A stretch of 19,931 nucleotides of DNA from Bacilli bacterium (lineage in GTDB: Bacteria > Bacillota_I > Bacilli_A > RF39 > UBA660): the NCBI GenBank assembly GCA_022791215.1, contig JAAVYQ010000035.1, positions 1 to 19,931 of the forward strand, read 5' to 3'. Position 1 is the stretch's first letter. Each line of letters begins with the position of its first letter. Below are positions 1 through 8,123 of this stretch, one piece after another. The translations under genes and the position numbers were made by a program. The notes under the pieces are model-generated. The model made no database searches, had not been told where the DNA came from, and saw only the letters and a list, made by a program, of their open reading frames with translations.

Positions 1-543
1 GTAAAATCATTACTTGGTTACATATCTGCGACTTATGTAGATTTTGGAGATGACATAGAAATAGAAACTATTAAATTTGAAAGACACTATAATATATCTT
101 TTAGAGGAGAACATCAAGATTTAGTACAAAATGCTGATGTCACACTAACTTATATGGAGACAACAAAATACGCAAAAGTTGATGACTTTTTACCTACAGT
201 TCAAATCACTCCAGTAATTACAATTAGAACACAAAAGAAAAAGTTTTGGTATGAAAATGGAGAATGCAAAAGTATAAATTGTTACGATTTAGTAGAGGTA
301 AGACCAGATGGTATTTACGGAAGAATAAGCAATGCGGATGACAACAAAAATGTTATTACAACCCTCTTTAGAGGTGATGTAGTAATTCCAAATGACAAGA
401 AGACTGAAGTAAGATGGCTTAGTGATTTTGAATTTACAGATATTCTTTGGTTAGGTATAGATGTTAATAAAGGGCAAGTAATGGAATCAAATAATATTGT
501 CAAAATGGAAGAACAAAGACGAACAATGAAACCAAACTGCTAA
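1..543 (+). CDS. Hypothetical protein, 5'-truncated by the window edge
   Basis: The frame is open from base 1 with no stop, so the gene starts upstream and about 180 C-terminal residues are visible. An ATG at 154 is internal and has no Shine-Dalgarno site in front of it, so I do not take it as the start. The visible part is soluble-looking, with alternating charged and hydrophobic stretches (for example WLSDFEFTDILWLGIDVN near the end), no membrane segment, and a basic tail ending MKPNC. I do not recognise the family and propose no function. Codons often end in T (AAT, GAT, ATT), unlike the A/C-ending style of polA downstream. A terminator overlaps the stop codon, so the gene closes its transcription unit. 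Confidence 0.75.
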   Translation, partial: VKSLLGYISATYVDFGDDIEIETIKFERHYNISFRGEHQDLVQNADVTLTYMETTKYAKVDDFLPTVQITPVITIRTQKKKFWYENGECKSINCYDLVEVRPDGIYGRISNADDNKNVITTLFRGDVVIPNDKKTEVRWLSDFEFTDILWLGIDVNKGQVMESNNIVKMEEQRRTMKPNC

Positions 544-569
544 GAAAAAATCTTAGTAGTTTTTCTTTT
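535..569 (+). terminator. Intrinsic terminator of the 5'-partial gene
   Basis: AACTGCTAAG (535-544) pairs with CTTAGTAGTT (552-561), a 10-bp stem with one G-T pair and a 7-base A-rich loop. TTTTCTTTT follows. The left arm contains the last codons and the stop of the upstream gene. Confidence 0.85.
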
Positions 570-590
570 ACCCAATTAACAAATAAAAAC

Positions 591-619
591 TTTATAAAAA
601 TATTCACTTATGTTATACT
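591..619 (+). promoter_or_regulatory. Promoter of polA
   Basis: An extended -10 (TG at 611-612, then TATACT at 614-619) lies 17 bases after a weak -35, TTTATA (591-596). It sits between the upstream terminator and the polA ribosome binding site, giving a short leader of about 17-20 bases. Confidence 0.65.
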
Positions 620-643
620 TGATTCAAGGTAAAGGTGATTGTT

Positions 644-3325
644 ATGAAAAAACGTGCAATATTAATAGATGGAAATAACTTATTATTTAGAAGTTATTTT
701 GCAACTGCATACAGTGGAAACTTAATGAAAAACTCTAAAGGTTTTCCAACCAATGCATTATTTGGATTTGTAAACATGATAAACAAAATAATAACAGAAG
801 AAAATCCTGAATACGTAATGGTAGCATTTGATAAAGGAAAAAGTTTTAGACATAAAGAATACAAAGAATACAAAGCAGGAAGAAACGAGACACCAAACGA
901 CTTACTAATACAATTCCCACGAGCTTATGAAATATTAGACGCATTAGGATTACCTGCGATCAGTATAGATAACTATGAAGCAGATGACATAATAGGAACA
1001 TTTGCAAGAATGGCAGACGAAGACGAATGTTACAATGCGACAATAGTAAGTAGTGACAAAGACTTATTACAACTAATCAGCAAAGAAGTAGATGTCAAAC
1101 TATTAAAACAAAAAGACTACATACTGATGAACGAAGAAACATTCAAAGAAGCATATGGAATTGAACCAATAAGAATAATAGACTTAAAATCACTAATGGG
1201 AGATCCTAGTGACAACATTCCAGGAGTCAAAGGAATAGGAGAAAAAACAGCACTAACATTATTAAAAGAACATATATCACTAGAAAACATATACGAAAAC
1301 ATAGAAAGCATAAAAGGAAAACTAAAAGAAAAACTAGAAACAGACAAAGAAAATGCATTCTATTCAAAATACTTAGCGACGATATATAGAGAAGTACCAC
1401 TTAACATGACATTTGAAGACATAAAAATAAAAGAAAAAAACAACAAAAAACTATTAGAAATATATGAAGACTTAGAATTCTATTCACTAATAAAAAAAGA
1501 AAAACAAAAAACAGAAACAGTGGCAGAAGAACAAATATCATTATTTGAAACAAAAAACGAAGAAAGCCAAAACTTGCAGGAGTCAAACAGCAAAGAAGGG
1601 GAAAAAACTATTCAAGCAATATTGCCAGAAGAAATAGAATATGACATCATAGACGAGCGAATAGAAATAGACAAAGACTTTGCGTTTTACTTAGAAATAG
1701 ACAAAGAAAACTATCACTTTGGAAACATAATAGGAATGTCCATATACGATGGCACAAAAAACTATTATCTCACTGAAAAAGGAATAAAAGAAAACAAACA
1801 CATATTCAAACATGCTGTTTCAACATACGATTTAAAAAAGAATATAGTAGCCTTAAACAAAATGGGGATAGAAATACCTAACTGCAAATTTGACACAATG
1901 ATTGCAGCATACCTGTTAAACGACAATGTAAAAGAAGACATAAGTTACATAGCAAAAACAAAAGGATACAACATAGAATTTTATGACATAATAAAAAATA
2001 ACATTGAAACATCAATAGATACAGTGAGAAAAAACATATCATTAAAAAGTAAATTTATATACGAAACCAAAGAAAACTACGAAAAAGAACTACAAGACGA
2101 GAAGATGATAGAACTATATAACACAATTGAAATGCCATTAATAAATGTACTTGCCAAAATGGAAATGCAAGGAATAAGAGTCAATCCAAAAGCGATAGAC
2201 GAAATGAAATTAGAATTAGAAGCAAAACTAAACATAATAAGTAACACAATCTACGACCTGGCAGGATGCGAATTCAATATTGCTAGCCCAAAACAACTAG
2301 GAGAAGTACTATTTGAAAAACTAGACTTACCACACGGAAAGAAAAAAGGTAAAATAGGGTACAAAACTGATCACGACACACTAATGAAACACATCGACAA
2401 ACATCCTATAATAGCAGTCATACTCAAACATAGAAGTCTAAACAAACTATTAAACTCTTACATGAACAACCTAAATGACTACATACAATTAGACGGAAAA
2501 ATACATCCAATATACAAACAAGCAATTACGAGAACTGGTAGATTATCATGTGCTGAACCCAACTTACAAAACATTCCAGTAAGAAGTGAAGAAGGAAAAC
2601 AAATAAGAAAAGCATTCCTACCTGAAGAAGGACACATAATAATGACAAGTGACTATAGCCAAATAGAACTTAGAATACTAGCTCACATATCCAAATGTGA
2701 TGCACTAATAAATGCATTCAACCATCACGAAGACTTACACACTAAAGTAGCGAGTGACATATATGACATACCAATAGAAAAAGTCACAAAAGAAGAAAGA
2801 AGAACAGCAAAAGCAGTAATATTTGGAATAGTATATGGAATAAGTGGATTTGGATTAGGAGAAAACCTAGACATAAACGTTAGTGAAGCCAAACAATTCA
2901 TAGACAAATACCTAAGCATGTATCCTGGAGTAAAAAAATATATGGACGAAATAATAATAGAAGCCAAAGAAAAAGGATATGTAAGAACAATAATGAATAG
3001 GAAAAGAGAAATAGACGAACTAAAAAATCCAAACCACATGATAAAAAAAGCAGGAGAAAGAATGGCATTAAACACACCGATACAAGGTTCAAGTGCAGAC
3101 ATAATAAAAAAAGCGATGATAGAAGTAGACCAAGAAATAACAAAACGAAACTTAAAAAGTAAACTAATAATACAAGTACACGATGAATTAGTACTAACAG
3201 TTCCTAAAGAAGAAAAAGAAATAATGGAAAAACTAATAAAAGAAACGATGGAAAACACATACAAATTATTAGTACCAGTAAAAGCTGAAGTAGACAGTGG
3301 AGAAAATTGGTACGAAGCAAAATAA
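644..3325 (+). CDS. polA: DNA polymerase I
   Basis: This is DNA polymerase I, 893 aa, for Okazaki-fragment processing and repair synthesis. An N-terminal 5'-3' exonuclease/flap domain (about 1-290) opens with RAILIDGNNLLFRSYF and has the YEADDIIG, SSDKDLLQL and GDPSDNIPGVKGIG metal-site segments. A charged linker (about 285-340) follows. The 3'-5' exonuclease-like domain has no DxE in its first motif (LEID instead), so proofreading is probably dead, as known for Bacillus-type enzymes. The polymerase domain has motif A DYSQIELR from residue 670, motif B RRTAKAVIFGIVYG from 719, and motif C with H846-D847-E848. I start at ATG 644 because AAAGGTG (631-637) is correctly spaced for it; a GTG at 635 overlaps that site. 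Transcribed alone, and it converges on tmcAL. Confidence 0.97.
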   Translation: MKKRAILIDGNNLLFRSYFATAYSGNLMKNSKGFPTNALFGFVNMINKIITEENPEYVMVAFDKGKSFRHKEYKEYKAGRNETPNDLLIQFPRAYEILDALGLPAISIDNYEADDIIGTFARMADEDECYNATIVSSDKDLLQLISKEVDVKLLKQKDYILMNEETFKEAYGIEPIRIIDLKSLMGDPSDNIPGVKGIGEKTALTLLKEHISLENIYENIESIKGKLKEKLETDKENAFYSKYLATIYREVPLNMTFEDIKIKEKNNKKLLEIYEDLEFYSLIKKEKQKTETVAEEQISLFETKNEESQNLQESNSKEGEKTIQAILPEEIEYDIIDERIEIDKDFAFYLEIDKENYHFGNIIGMSIYDGTKNYYLTEKGIKENKHIFKHAVSTYDLKKNIVALNKMGIEIPNCKFDTMIAAYLLNDNVKEDISYIAKTKGYNIEFYDIIKNNIETSIDTVRKNISLKSKFIYETKENYEKELQDEKMIELYNTIEMPLINVLAKMEMQGIRVNPKAIDEMKLELEAKLNIISNTIYDLAGCEFNIASPKQLGEVLFEKLDLPHGKKKGKIGYKTDHDTLMKHIDKHPIIAVILKHRSLNKLLNSYMNNLNDYIQLDGKIHPIYKQAITRTGRLSCAEPNLQNIPVRSEEGKQIRKAFLPEEGHIIMTSDYSQIELRILAHISKCDALINAFNHHEDLHTKVASDIYDIPIEKVTKEERRTAKAVIFGIVYGISGFGLGENLDINVSEAKQFIDKYLSMYPGVKKYMDEIIIEAKEKGYVRTIMNRKREIDELKNPNHMIKKAGERMALNTPIQGSSADIIKKAMIEVDQEITKRNLKSKLIIQVHDELVLTVPKEEKEIMEKLIKETMENTYKLLVPVKAEVDSGENWYEAK

Positions 3326-3335
3326 AATCTCACAA

Positions 3336-3375
3336 AAAAAACATATCTTATAACTTCAAATAAGGTATGTTTTTT
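3336..3375. terminator. Bidirectional terminator between polA and tmcAL
   Basis: AAAAAACATATCTTA (3336-3350) and TAAGGTATGTTTTTT (3361-3375) form a 15-bp stem with one wobble pair and a 10-base loop. The arms give a T-run on each strand, so it can end both convergent transcripts. The stop codon of the minus-strand gene (3348-3350) lies in the left arm. Confidence 0.85.
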
Positions 3376-4478
3376 AAATCCAAACGCAAATCAGTAGAAG
3401 ACAAAATAGCATAAATCATACTAGCCCTAAGTTCTATTTGAGAACTGCCAAAACTTTCAAACTTAACAATAACAGGCAAAGAGAAATCCTTCTTAATCTT
3501 AGAAAAATACTCTCTACCATAAGTAGACATTCCAAGAACCCTAACATACTCTAAATTTTTATAAAGAGCAGCCTCTTCCTTAGAAAGCCCTACTAAAATA
3601 TTCATCAAAATTCTATTTACCTTATTATAAGTAAACCTTTTAGACTTAATATTATCAACAAGTTCACTATAACAATTAGAAACCAACAAAGCCTTATAAA
3701 TCCTATTATGAATACCTTCACTAACAAGATGATAACTAACAAGATTATCCTTATCAGAAATAATCTTATATCTTAAAAACTCAAAAAGTTTATTTAAATC
3801 AAACAAATTAATAGAATTCAAAGAATCCAAAGGCAAATGCTTTGAAATATCCAAATTATTTCTAGCCTTAAACCTAATATTAGTTGCACTCACAATAACA
3901 TCATCACTAACCACATCCAAAAAAGAATTAGTTCTCTTAATAGGGACAATATCCATACTATAATTATTCCTTAAAATTTCTTTAATATAAGAAACAGCCA
4001 ACAAATCATTACTCTCACTAACAGAAACATTAGTAAGTTCATTAATAGCAAGACTAACACTAGTAGGATAATTCTCACCCTTAGCGATATAAAACTTAAC
4101 CAAATCATCAAACTCAGGATTATCAATTTGAACTTTAGCGGCTTGTAAAAGAACATTCTTGTCATTACACTCACTGCCAAAAACCAAAGTATCCACCTTA
4201 AACTCACTAAGCATTTTTAAAGCAGCATAACTAAAAATATCAGCAGATTGATTAGAAAAAATAAAAGGAATCTCCAAAACGACATCAACACCAAAATCAA
4301 CAGCGATCCTAGCCTTATCCCATTTATTAATAACGCTAATCTCACCCCTTTGAGTAAAATTTCCACTCATAGCAATAACGATCAAACTATCAGGATAAAG
4401 ATCCTTAATTTTTTTTAACTGATAAACATGACCATTATGAAAAGGATTATATTCAGTAACAACACCGACAACATTCAT
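3348..4478 (-). CDS. tmcAL: tRNA(Met) cytidine acetate ligase (YlbM/TmcAL family)
   Basis: The 376-aa protein opens with GVVTEYNPFHNGH, the nucleotidyltransferase signature of the TmcAL/YlbM family, with HNGH at residues 14-17. Next come AMSGNFTQRG and KWDKARIAVDFGVDVVLEIP, also typical. In Bacillus this enzyme uses ATP and acetate to make N4-acetylcytidine at the wobble base of elongator tRNA-Met, which prevents AUA misreading; that activity is known for the family and inferred here. AUA is used heavily in this window, so accurate Met/Ile decoding matters. The length is slightly short for the family (about 390-410). GGTGA (4485-4489, minus strand) lies six bases before the ATG. Its codons are mostly T-ending, the mirror of the A-rich plus strand. 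Confidence 0.93.
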   Translation of the reverse strand: MNVVGVVTEYNPFHNGHVYQLKKIKDLYPDSLIVIAMSGNFTQRGEISVINKWDKARIAVDFGVDVVLEIPFIFSNQSADIFSYAALKMLSEFKVDTLVFGSECNDKNVLLQAAKVQIDNPEFDDLVKFYIAKGENYPTSVSLAINELTNVSVSESNDLLAVSYIKEILRNNYSMDIVPIKRTNSFLDVVSDDVIVSATNIRFKARNNLDISKHLPLDSLNSINLFDLNKLFEFLRYKIISDKDNLVSYHLVSEGIHNRIYKALLVSNCYSELVDNIKSKRFTYNKVNRILMNILVGLSKEEAALYKNLEYVRVLGMSTYGREYFSKIKKDFSLPVIVKFESFGSSQIELRASMIYAILSSTDLRLDLKNIPYLKL

Positions 4479-4495
4479 ACAAATTCACCAATAAC

Positions 4496-4504
4496 ATTTT
4501 AACA
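4496..4504 (-). promoter_or_regulatory. Possible extended -10 for tmcAL
   Basis: On the minus strand this reads TGTTAAAAT, an extended -10 placed just before the GGTGA ribosome binding site. No -35 is convincing. It diverges from the yceD promoter. Confidence 0.4.
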
Positions 4505-4556
4505 TAAGCAACAAAAAAATCATAGAAAATGTTAAAAAACAGTAGCAAAAAAACGT

Positions 4557-4585
4557 TTGAAATATGAATGCATATATGATATAGT
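4557..4585 (+). promoter_or_regulatory. Strong promoter of yceD-rpmF
   Basis: TTGAAA (4557-4562) is followed by a 17-base spacer and TATAGT (4580-4585), with TG at 4577-4578 as an extended -10. It is one of the best promoters in the window and fits a ribosomal protein operon. Confidence 0.85.
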
Positions 4586-4616
4586 AATAATATAAATTAT
4601 AAAGGAGGTGCCAATA

Positions 4617-5105
4617 ATGTTTGATATAAGTAAACTAAAAAACGAGATAGAACAAACTCTAGAAATAAAAGAAGACATAGAGATACCTGAAGAAAAATTA
4701 AAAGGAACTGAAATACAGCGCTTAGAGAACATAAAAGTAACCGGAAAAATATCAAGAATAGAAAACTATACATATCACATAACATTAAACATAACAGGAA
4801 ACATGGTACTATTATGTGCTAGAAGTTTAGAAGAAGTTGACTATCCACTTAACATATTTGTAGACAAAAACATATTAGAAGAAGTAGAAATGGGTGAAAT
4901 TCAAGTAATTTTTCAAAATTCTCTTGATATTTTTGCAATTGTATGGGAAAATATTGTACTAGAAGTTCCACTTAGAATTGTAAAAGAAGATGCTTCTTTT
5001 GTCAGTGAAGGTGAATGTTGGAGCTTAAAAGACGAAAACGAAGAAACATTTAGTTCACCACTAAGTGAATTAAAAGACTTATTGGATATGGAGGGAAAAA
5101 GATGA
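4617..5105 (+). CDS. yceD: YceD/DUF177 family protein
   Basis: A 162-aa acidic soluble protein that I assign to YceD (DUF177), linked in other bacteria to accumulation of large-subunit rRNA. The assignment rests on length, an N-terminal half with the pattern VTGKISRIENYTYHITLNITG, the central CARSLEEVDYPLNI, the C-terminal SPLSELKDLL segment, and above all the conserved position directly upstream of rpmF. The cysteine-rich C-terminal motif of many YceD proteins is absent; only isolated Cys residues remain. ATG 4617 lies eight bases after AAAGGAGG (4601-4608); an in-frame GTG at 4608 falls inside that site. The stop overlaps the rpmF start as ATGA, which suggests coupled translation. Confidence 0.82.
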   Translation: MFDISKLKNEIEQTLEIKEDIEIPEEKLKGTEIQRLENIKVTGKISRIENYTYHITLNITGNMVLLCARSLEEVDYPLNIFVDKNILEEVEMGEIQVIFQNSLDIFAIVWENIVLEVPLRIVKEDASFVSEGECWSLKDENEETFSSPLSELKDLLDMEGKR

Positions 5106-5314
5106 GACTAGATTTACAATTATTTGCAGTACCAGCAAGAAGGACAAGTAAAACTGCCAAAAGAGCACGTAGAACACATCTAAAAAAAGATGCACCTACT
5201 ATCGTAAAATGTTCTAACTGCGGAAACCCAATTGCACCTCATCGTGCATGTACAAAATGTGGTTTTTATAAAGGAAAAGAAGTAGTAAATAGAACTGAAA
5301 AAAATGAAAAATAA
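5102..5314 (+). CDS. rpmF: 50S ribosomal protein L32 (bL32) with a Prp-type N-terminal extension
   Basis: From residue 9 this is a standard bL32: AVPARRTSKTAKRARRTH, then a four-cysteine zinc ribbon (CSNCG, then CTKCG). It has eight extra residues in front, MRLDLQLF. The start is secure: GGAGGG (5090-5095) lies six bases before ATG 5102, which overlaps the yceD stop, and no start codon exists in frame between it and the canonical Ala. Normal L32 loses its initiator Met to start at Ala; here the residue before Ala is Phe. The extension matches the motif (LxLxLQxF, then A) on Firmicute L27 that Prp protease removes. Cleavage after Phe8 would give exactly the normal mature L32. That cleavage is an inference. 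Confidence 0.96.
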   Translation: MRLDLQLFAVPARRTSKTAKRARRTHLKKDAPTIVKCSNCGNPIAPHRACTKCGFYKGKEVVNRTEKNEK

Positions 5315-5337
5315 AGACACAAAAGTGTATATACTTT

Positions 5338-5367
5338 AGACTGTTGACTTAATGTCAGCAGTCTTTT
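5338..5367 (+). terminator. Terminator of yceD-rpmF
   Basis: AGACTGTTGAC (5338-5348) pairs with GTCAGCAGTCT (5354-5364) around TTAAT, an 11-bp stem with one wobble pair, followed by a short T-run. Confidence 0.85.
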
Positions 5368-5416
5368 AAAATGAAAAAACGAATGTATACTTTTCACAAT
5401 TTTATAATATAAAGAC

Positions 5417-5445
5417 TTGATAAAATAACTTAATTAGTGTAAACT
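5417..5445 (+). promoter_or_regulatory. Candidate promoter of the DUF5684-like gene
   Basis: TTGATA (5417-5422) and TAAACT (5440-5445) are 17 bases apart, about 30 bases before the start codon. It lies after the rpmF terminator, where a promoter is needed. Confidence 0.5.
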
Positions 5446-5474
5446 TGTAATAGAATAAAAGGGTGTGATAACAA

Positions 5475-6152
5475 ATGATATTCTATGTATTTAAATTCAT
5501 GCGTATTTGGTCAATATTTGCACTTATAACACTATCATTTTCGATCCTTTTAATGTTTTGTGGAAATAATATATTTAAAAAAGCCAATAAACGTGCTGAA
5601 TTATCGTACTTACCTATATATAATTTATTAATACTATTAGACGTATGTAATATGTTTAGATTATACTTTATATTACTCTTATTACCGATAGTAAATGTAT
5701 TAGTTATCATGCTTATGCTATATAGACTAAGTATAGTATTTCTAACAAAAAAAGGATTCGCATTAGGACTTATACTAATGCCGATCATATTTTTGCCAAT
5801 ATTGAACTATAGCAAGAACTTAAAACTTTCAAACGAACCTAGCGAAGAAGAAAAAGACATAAGCGACAACATGGTGAGTATGTTAACGCAAGAACAATAT
5901 AATGAATTAAACAAAACAGAAAAAGAAGAACCAGCAATAGACAATGTATTTAAAGCGCCAAAAATAGATGTAGCACCTCCGCCTGCATTCAAGGCCAACG
6001 TAATAAAATACAAACAAATGGTAGTAGAAGAAAAACCACAAATAATAGAAAAAGTAGAACCAGTCAAAGTAAATGACTTATATGCTAACAGATTTATTAA
6101 TACACAAAACAAACAAGAGGAAGACGAAACAATAGAAATAGTAGAACTATAA
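5475..6152 (+). CDS. DUF5684-like multi-pass membrane protein with charged tail
   Basis: A 225-aa membrane protein. Residues 1-115 hold about four hydrophobic helices: WSIFALITLSFSILLMF, then SYLPIYNLLILLDV, a long segment around RLYFILLLLPIVNVLVIMLM, and KGFALGLILMPIIFLPIL. The order 'LPIYN', 'LLPIVN', 'TKKGFALGLILMPIIFLPIL' fits the DUF5684 type, often found near signal peptidase-like genes. Residues 118-225 are hydrophilic, rich in Glu, Lys and Pro, and probably cytoplasmic. Function is unknown. AAGGGTG (5459-5465) lies ten bases before the ATG. Terminators on both sides make it a single-gene unit. It occupies the place upstream of cdsA where uppS often lies in Bacillota. Confidence 0.72.
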   Translation: MIFYVFKFMRIWSIFALITLSFSILLMFCGNNIFKKANKRAELSYLPIYNLLILLDVCNMFRLYFILLLLPIVNVLVIMLMLYRLSIVFLTKKGFALGLILMPIIFLPILNYSKNLKLSNEPSEEEKDISDNMVSMLTQEQYNELNKTEKEEPAIDNVFKAPKIDVAPPPAFKANVIKYKQMVVEEKPQIIEKVEPVKVNDLYANRFINTQNKQEEDETIEIVEL

Positions 6153-6157
6153 GAAGG

Positions 6158-6184
6158 ACTTTCAAGTAAAATTGAAAGTTTTTC
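6158..6184 (+). terminator. Terminator of the DUF5684-like gene
   Basis: ACTTTCAA (6158-6165) pairs with TTGAAAGT (6172-6179) around a 6-base loop, followed by TTTT. Confidence 0.8.
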
Positions 6185-6185
6185 T

Positions 6186-6214
6186 ATGTCAAATATGTAT
6201 TAATATGTTATAAT
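6186..6214 (+). promoter_or_regulatory. Promoter of cdsA-rseP
   Basis: A consensus extended -10 (TGTTATAAT, 6206-6214) lies 17 bases after ATGTCA (6186-6191), a weak -35. Confidence 0.75.
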
Positions 6215-6244
6215 TTTAATATAATAGAAAAGGAAGTGTAAAAC

Positions 6245-7045
6245 ATGAAACAAAGAATAATCAGTGCCATAATTGCTCTTATAATATGTATACCGATAAT
6301 AATATATGGAGGAGTACCATTCTATATAGGTGGATCAATAATTGGAGCAATAGGATTATACGAACTAATAAAAGTGAAAGAAAAACAAAAAAAATATCCA
6401 TTAGCAATAAAAATACTAGGAGGGATATTATTCTTAACAATATTTTTTAATGAACTAGACATTATCTCTAACAGCATATACGAAAAAATAGATATAAAAA
6501 TACTAACGATCATGATACTAATATTACCGACGATATTTACAAGTCATAGCAAAAAATATGACATAGAAGATGCGATGTATATGATAGGAAGTATAATCTT
6601 CTTAGGAGTAGGATTCAATAGTCTCTTAGCCCTAAGAATAAATGGACTTAACTATCTATGGTTTATATTCCTAATAACAGTGTTCACTGATTCATTTGCA
6701 TACATAACAGGAATACTAATAGGAAAGCATAAAATGTGTCCAAGCATAAGTCCCAAAAAAACTTGGGAAGGATTAATAGGTGGGACTACATTTGGAACTT
6801 TTGTGGGAACAGTATTTTATATGACAGCCTTTGACTATAGTGGAAACATAGCAGTATTAATAACAATTGTGGCTGTACTAAGCATAATAAGCCAATTAGG
6901 AGACTTACTATTCAGTAGTATAAAAAGACACTTTGACATAAAAGATTTTGGTAACATAATGCCAGGACATGGTGGAGTACTAGACAGACTAGACAGCATC
7001 TTAATAGTAGTATTAGCATATAGTTTTCTAAGTCAATACATATAG
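6245..7045 (+). CDS. cdsA: Phosphatidate cytidylyltransferase
   Basis: CdsA makes CDP-diacylglycerol from phosphatidate and CTP in the membrane, the branch point for phosphatidylglycerol and cardiolipin. The 266-aa protein is almost all hydrophobic helices. Its C-terminal family signature at residues 224-250 is complete: SxxKRxxxxKDxGxxxPGHGG, then DRLD. The upstream PKKTWEGLIGG segment, also conserved, is present. AAGGAAGTG (6230-6238) precedes the ATG. rseP follows after 14 bases, so the two are co-transcribed. In many Bacillota the order is uppS-cdsA-dxr-rseP; dxr is missing between the two here and uppS is not upstream. Confidence 0.96.
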   Translation: MKQRIISAIIALIICIPIIIYGGVPFYIGGSIIGAIGLYELIKVKEKQKKYPLAIKILGGILFLTIFFNELDIISNSIYEKIDIKILTIMILILPTIFTSHSKKYDIEDAMYMIGSIIFLGVGFNSLLALRINGLNYLWFIFLITVFTDSFAYITGILIGKHKMCPSISPKKTWEGLIGGTTFGTFVGTVFYMTAFDYSGNIAVLITIVAVLSIISQLGDLLFSSIKRHFDIKDFGNIMPGHGGVLDRLDSILIVVLAYSFLSQYI

Positions 7046-7059
7046 GAGAGTGAAAAACA

Positions 7060-8112
7060 ATGAATTTCATAATAACATTAATAATACTAATAGTAATACT
7101 AGGAATAATAGTATTCATACATGAACTAGGACATTTTCTAGCAGCAAAAAAAATAGGAGTATACGTATACGAATTTTCAGTTGGAATGGGACCCAAAATA
7201 TTCAGTTTCAAAAGGAAGAATGACGAAACAATTTACAGTTTAAGATTACTCCCATTAGGCGGTTTTACGGCACTTGCAAGTGATGAAGAAAATAGTAAAG
7301 GATTAAAAAAAGAACAAATACTTGAAAACAAAAGTGCACTAGGAAAATTTTTTGTATTAATAATGGGAATAATATTCAACTTCCTCTTAGCCATAATATT
7401 CCTAACAATAAACGGGTTAATATATGGAAGCCCAATAACTGATCCATACGTTGGAGAAATAATCGCTGAAAGTCCAGCTGACAAAGCAGGATTACAAAGT
7501 GGAGATTTAATTTTAAAAGTTGATAATAACCGAGTAATGAGTTACGATGACATACTATTAGAAACAAGATTCACCAAAGAAAACAAAGAAAGTTTCAAAT
7601 TCACAGTAAAAAGAGAAGAAAAAGAAATAGACATAGAAATAAAACCAACATACGAAGAAGCAGAAGACGGAGAACAAAAGCCAATATTTGGATTTACAGA
7701 ACAAACAAAAAAAGAAAAAGGAATACTGAATGCGATAAAATATGGTTTCAGTGCAACATGGAAAAATACATTTGGAGCATTCAACGTATTAGGAAAGTTA
7801 ATAACTGGAAAAGTAGGTGCTGACAACTTAAGTGGACCAATAGGAGTATTTAGTGTAGTAGACAACGTGAAAGTAGGCGGATTAGAAATACTAGTATACT
7901 TAACAGCATACCTTAGCATAAATGTAGCAGTAATAAACCTAATACCAGTACCAGTATTTGATGGTGGAAGAATACTATTACTAATAATAGAAAAAATAAC
8001 AAGAAAAAAAGTAAGTCGCAAATTAGAAACGACAATAAACAATATAGGTGCAATACTACTAATAATATTGATGCTATACGTAACACTAAACGATATCTTT
8101 AAACTATTCTAG
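7060..8112 (+). CDS. rseP: Site-2 intramembrane zinc metalloprotease RseP/RasP
   Basis: A 350-aa site-2 protease that cuts transmembrane segments of anti-sigma factors, signal-peptide remnants and division proteins in related bacteria. The zinc motif HELGH (H21, E22, H25) is in the first membrane helix, and the third metal ligand is D301 in PVFDGGR. One PDZ domain lies between, around residues 125-200 (VGEIIAESPADKAGLQSGD). The family usually runs to about 420 aa, so this is a compact form, but both catalytic ends and the C-terminal helix are present. GGAGAGTGA sits before the ATG. It follows cdsA closely, and a hypothetical gene follows 11 bases after its stop. Confidence 0.95.
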   Translation: MNFIITLIILIVILGIIVFIHELGHFLAAKKIGVYVYEFSVGMGPKIFSFKRKNDETIYSLRLLPLGGFTALASDEENSKGLKKEQILENKSALGKFFVLIMGIIFNFLLAIIFLTINGLIYGSPITDPYVGEIIAESPADKAGLQSGDLILKVDNNRVMSYDDILLETRFTKENKESFKFTVKREEKEIDIEIKPTYEEAEDGEQKPIFGFTEQTKKEKGILNAIKYGFSATWKNTFGAFNVLGKLITGKVGADNLSGPIGVFSVVDNVKVGGLEILVYLTAYLSINVAVINLIPVPVFDGGRILLLIIEKITRKKVSRKLETTINNIGAILLIILMLYVTLNDIFKLF

Positions 8113-8123
8113 AAGGTGAAACG

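Noticed and set aside
635..643. GTG start for polA at 635
   Set aside because: It lies within the AAAGGTG ribosome binding site; ATG 644 is correctly spaced and gives the usual N-terminus.
2725..3333. Long minus-strand ORF opposite polA, and similar hydrophobic ORFs opposite rseP, nifS and rdgB
   Set aside because: These are mirror frames of real genes in A-rich DNA; they have no ribosome sites and show Leu/Ser/Phe-rich low-complexity sequence.
4608..4616. GTG start for yceD at 4608
   Set aside because: The codon is inside AAAGGAGGTG; ATG 4617 is well placed.
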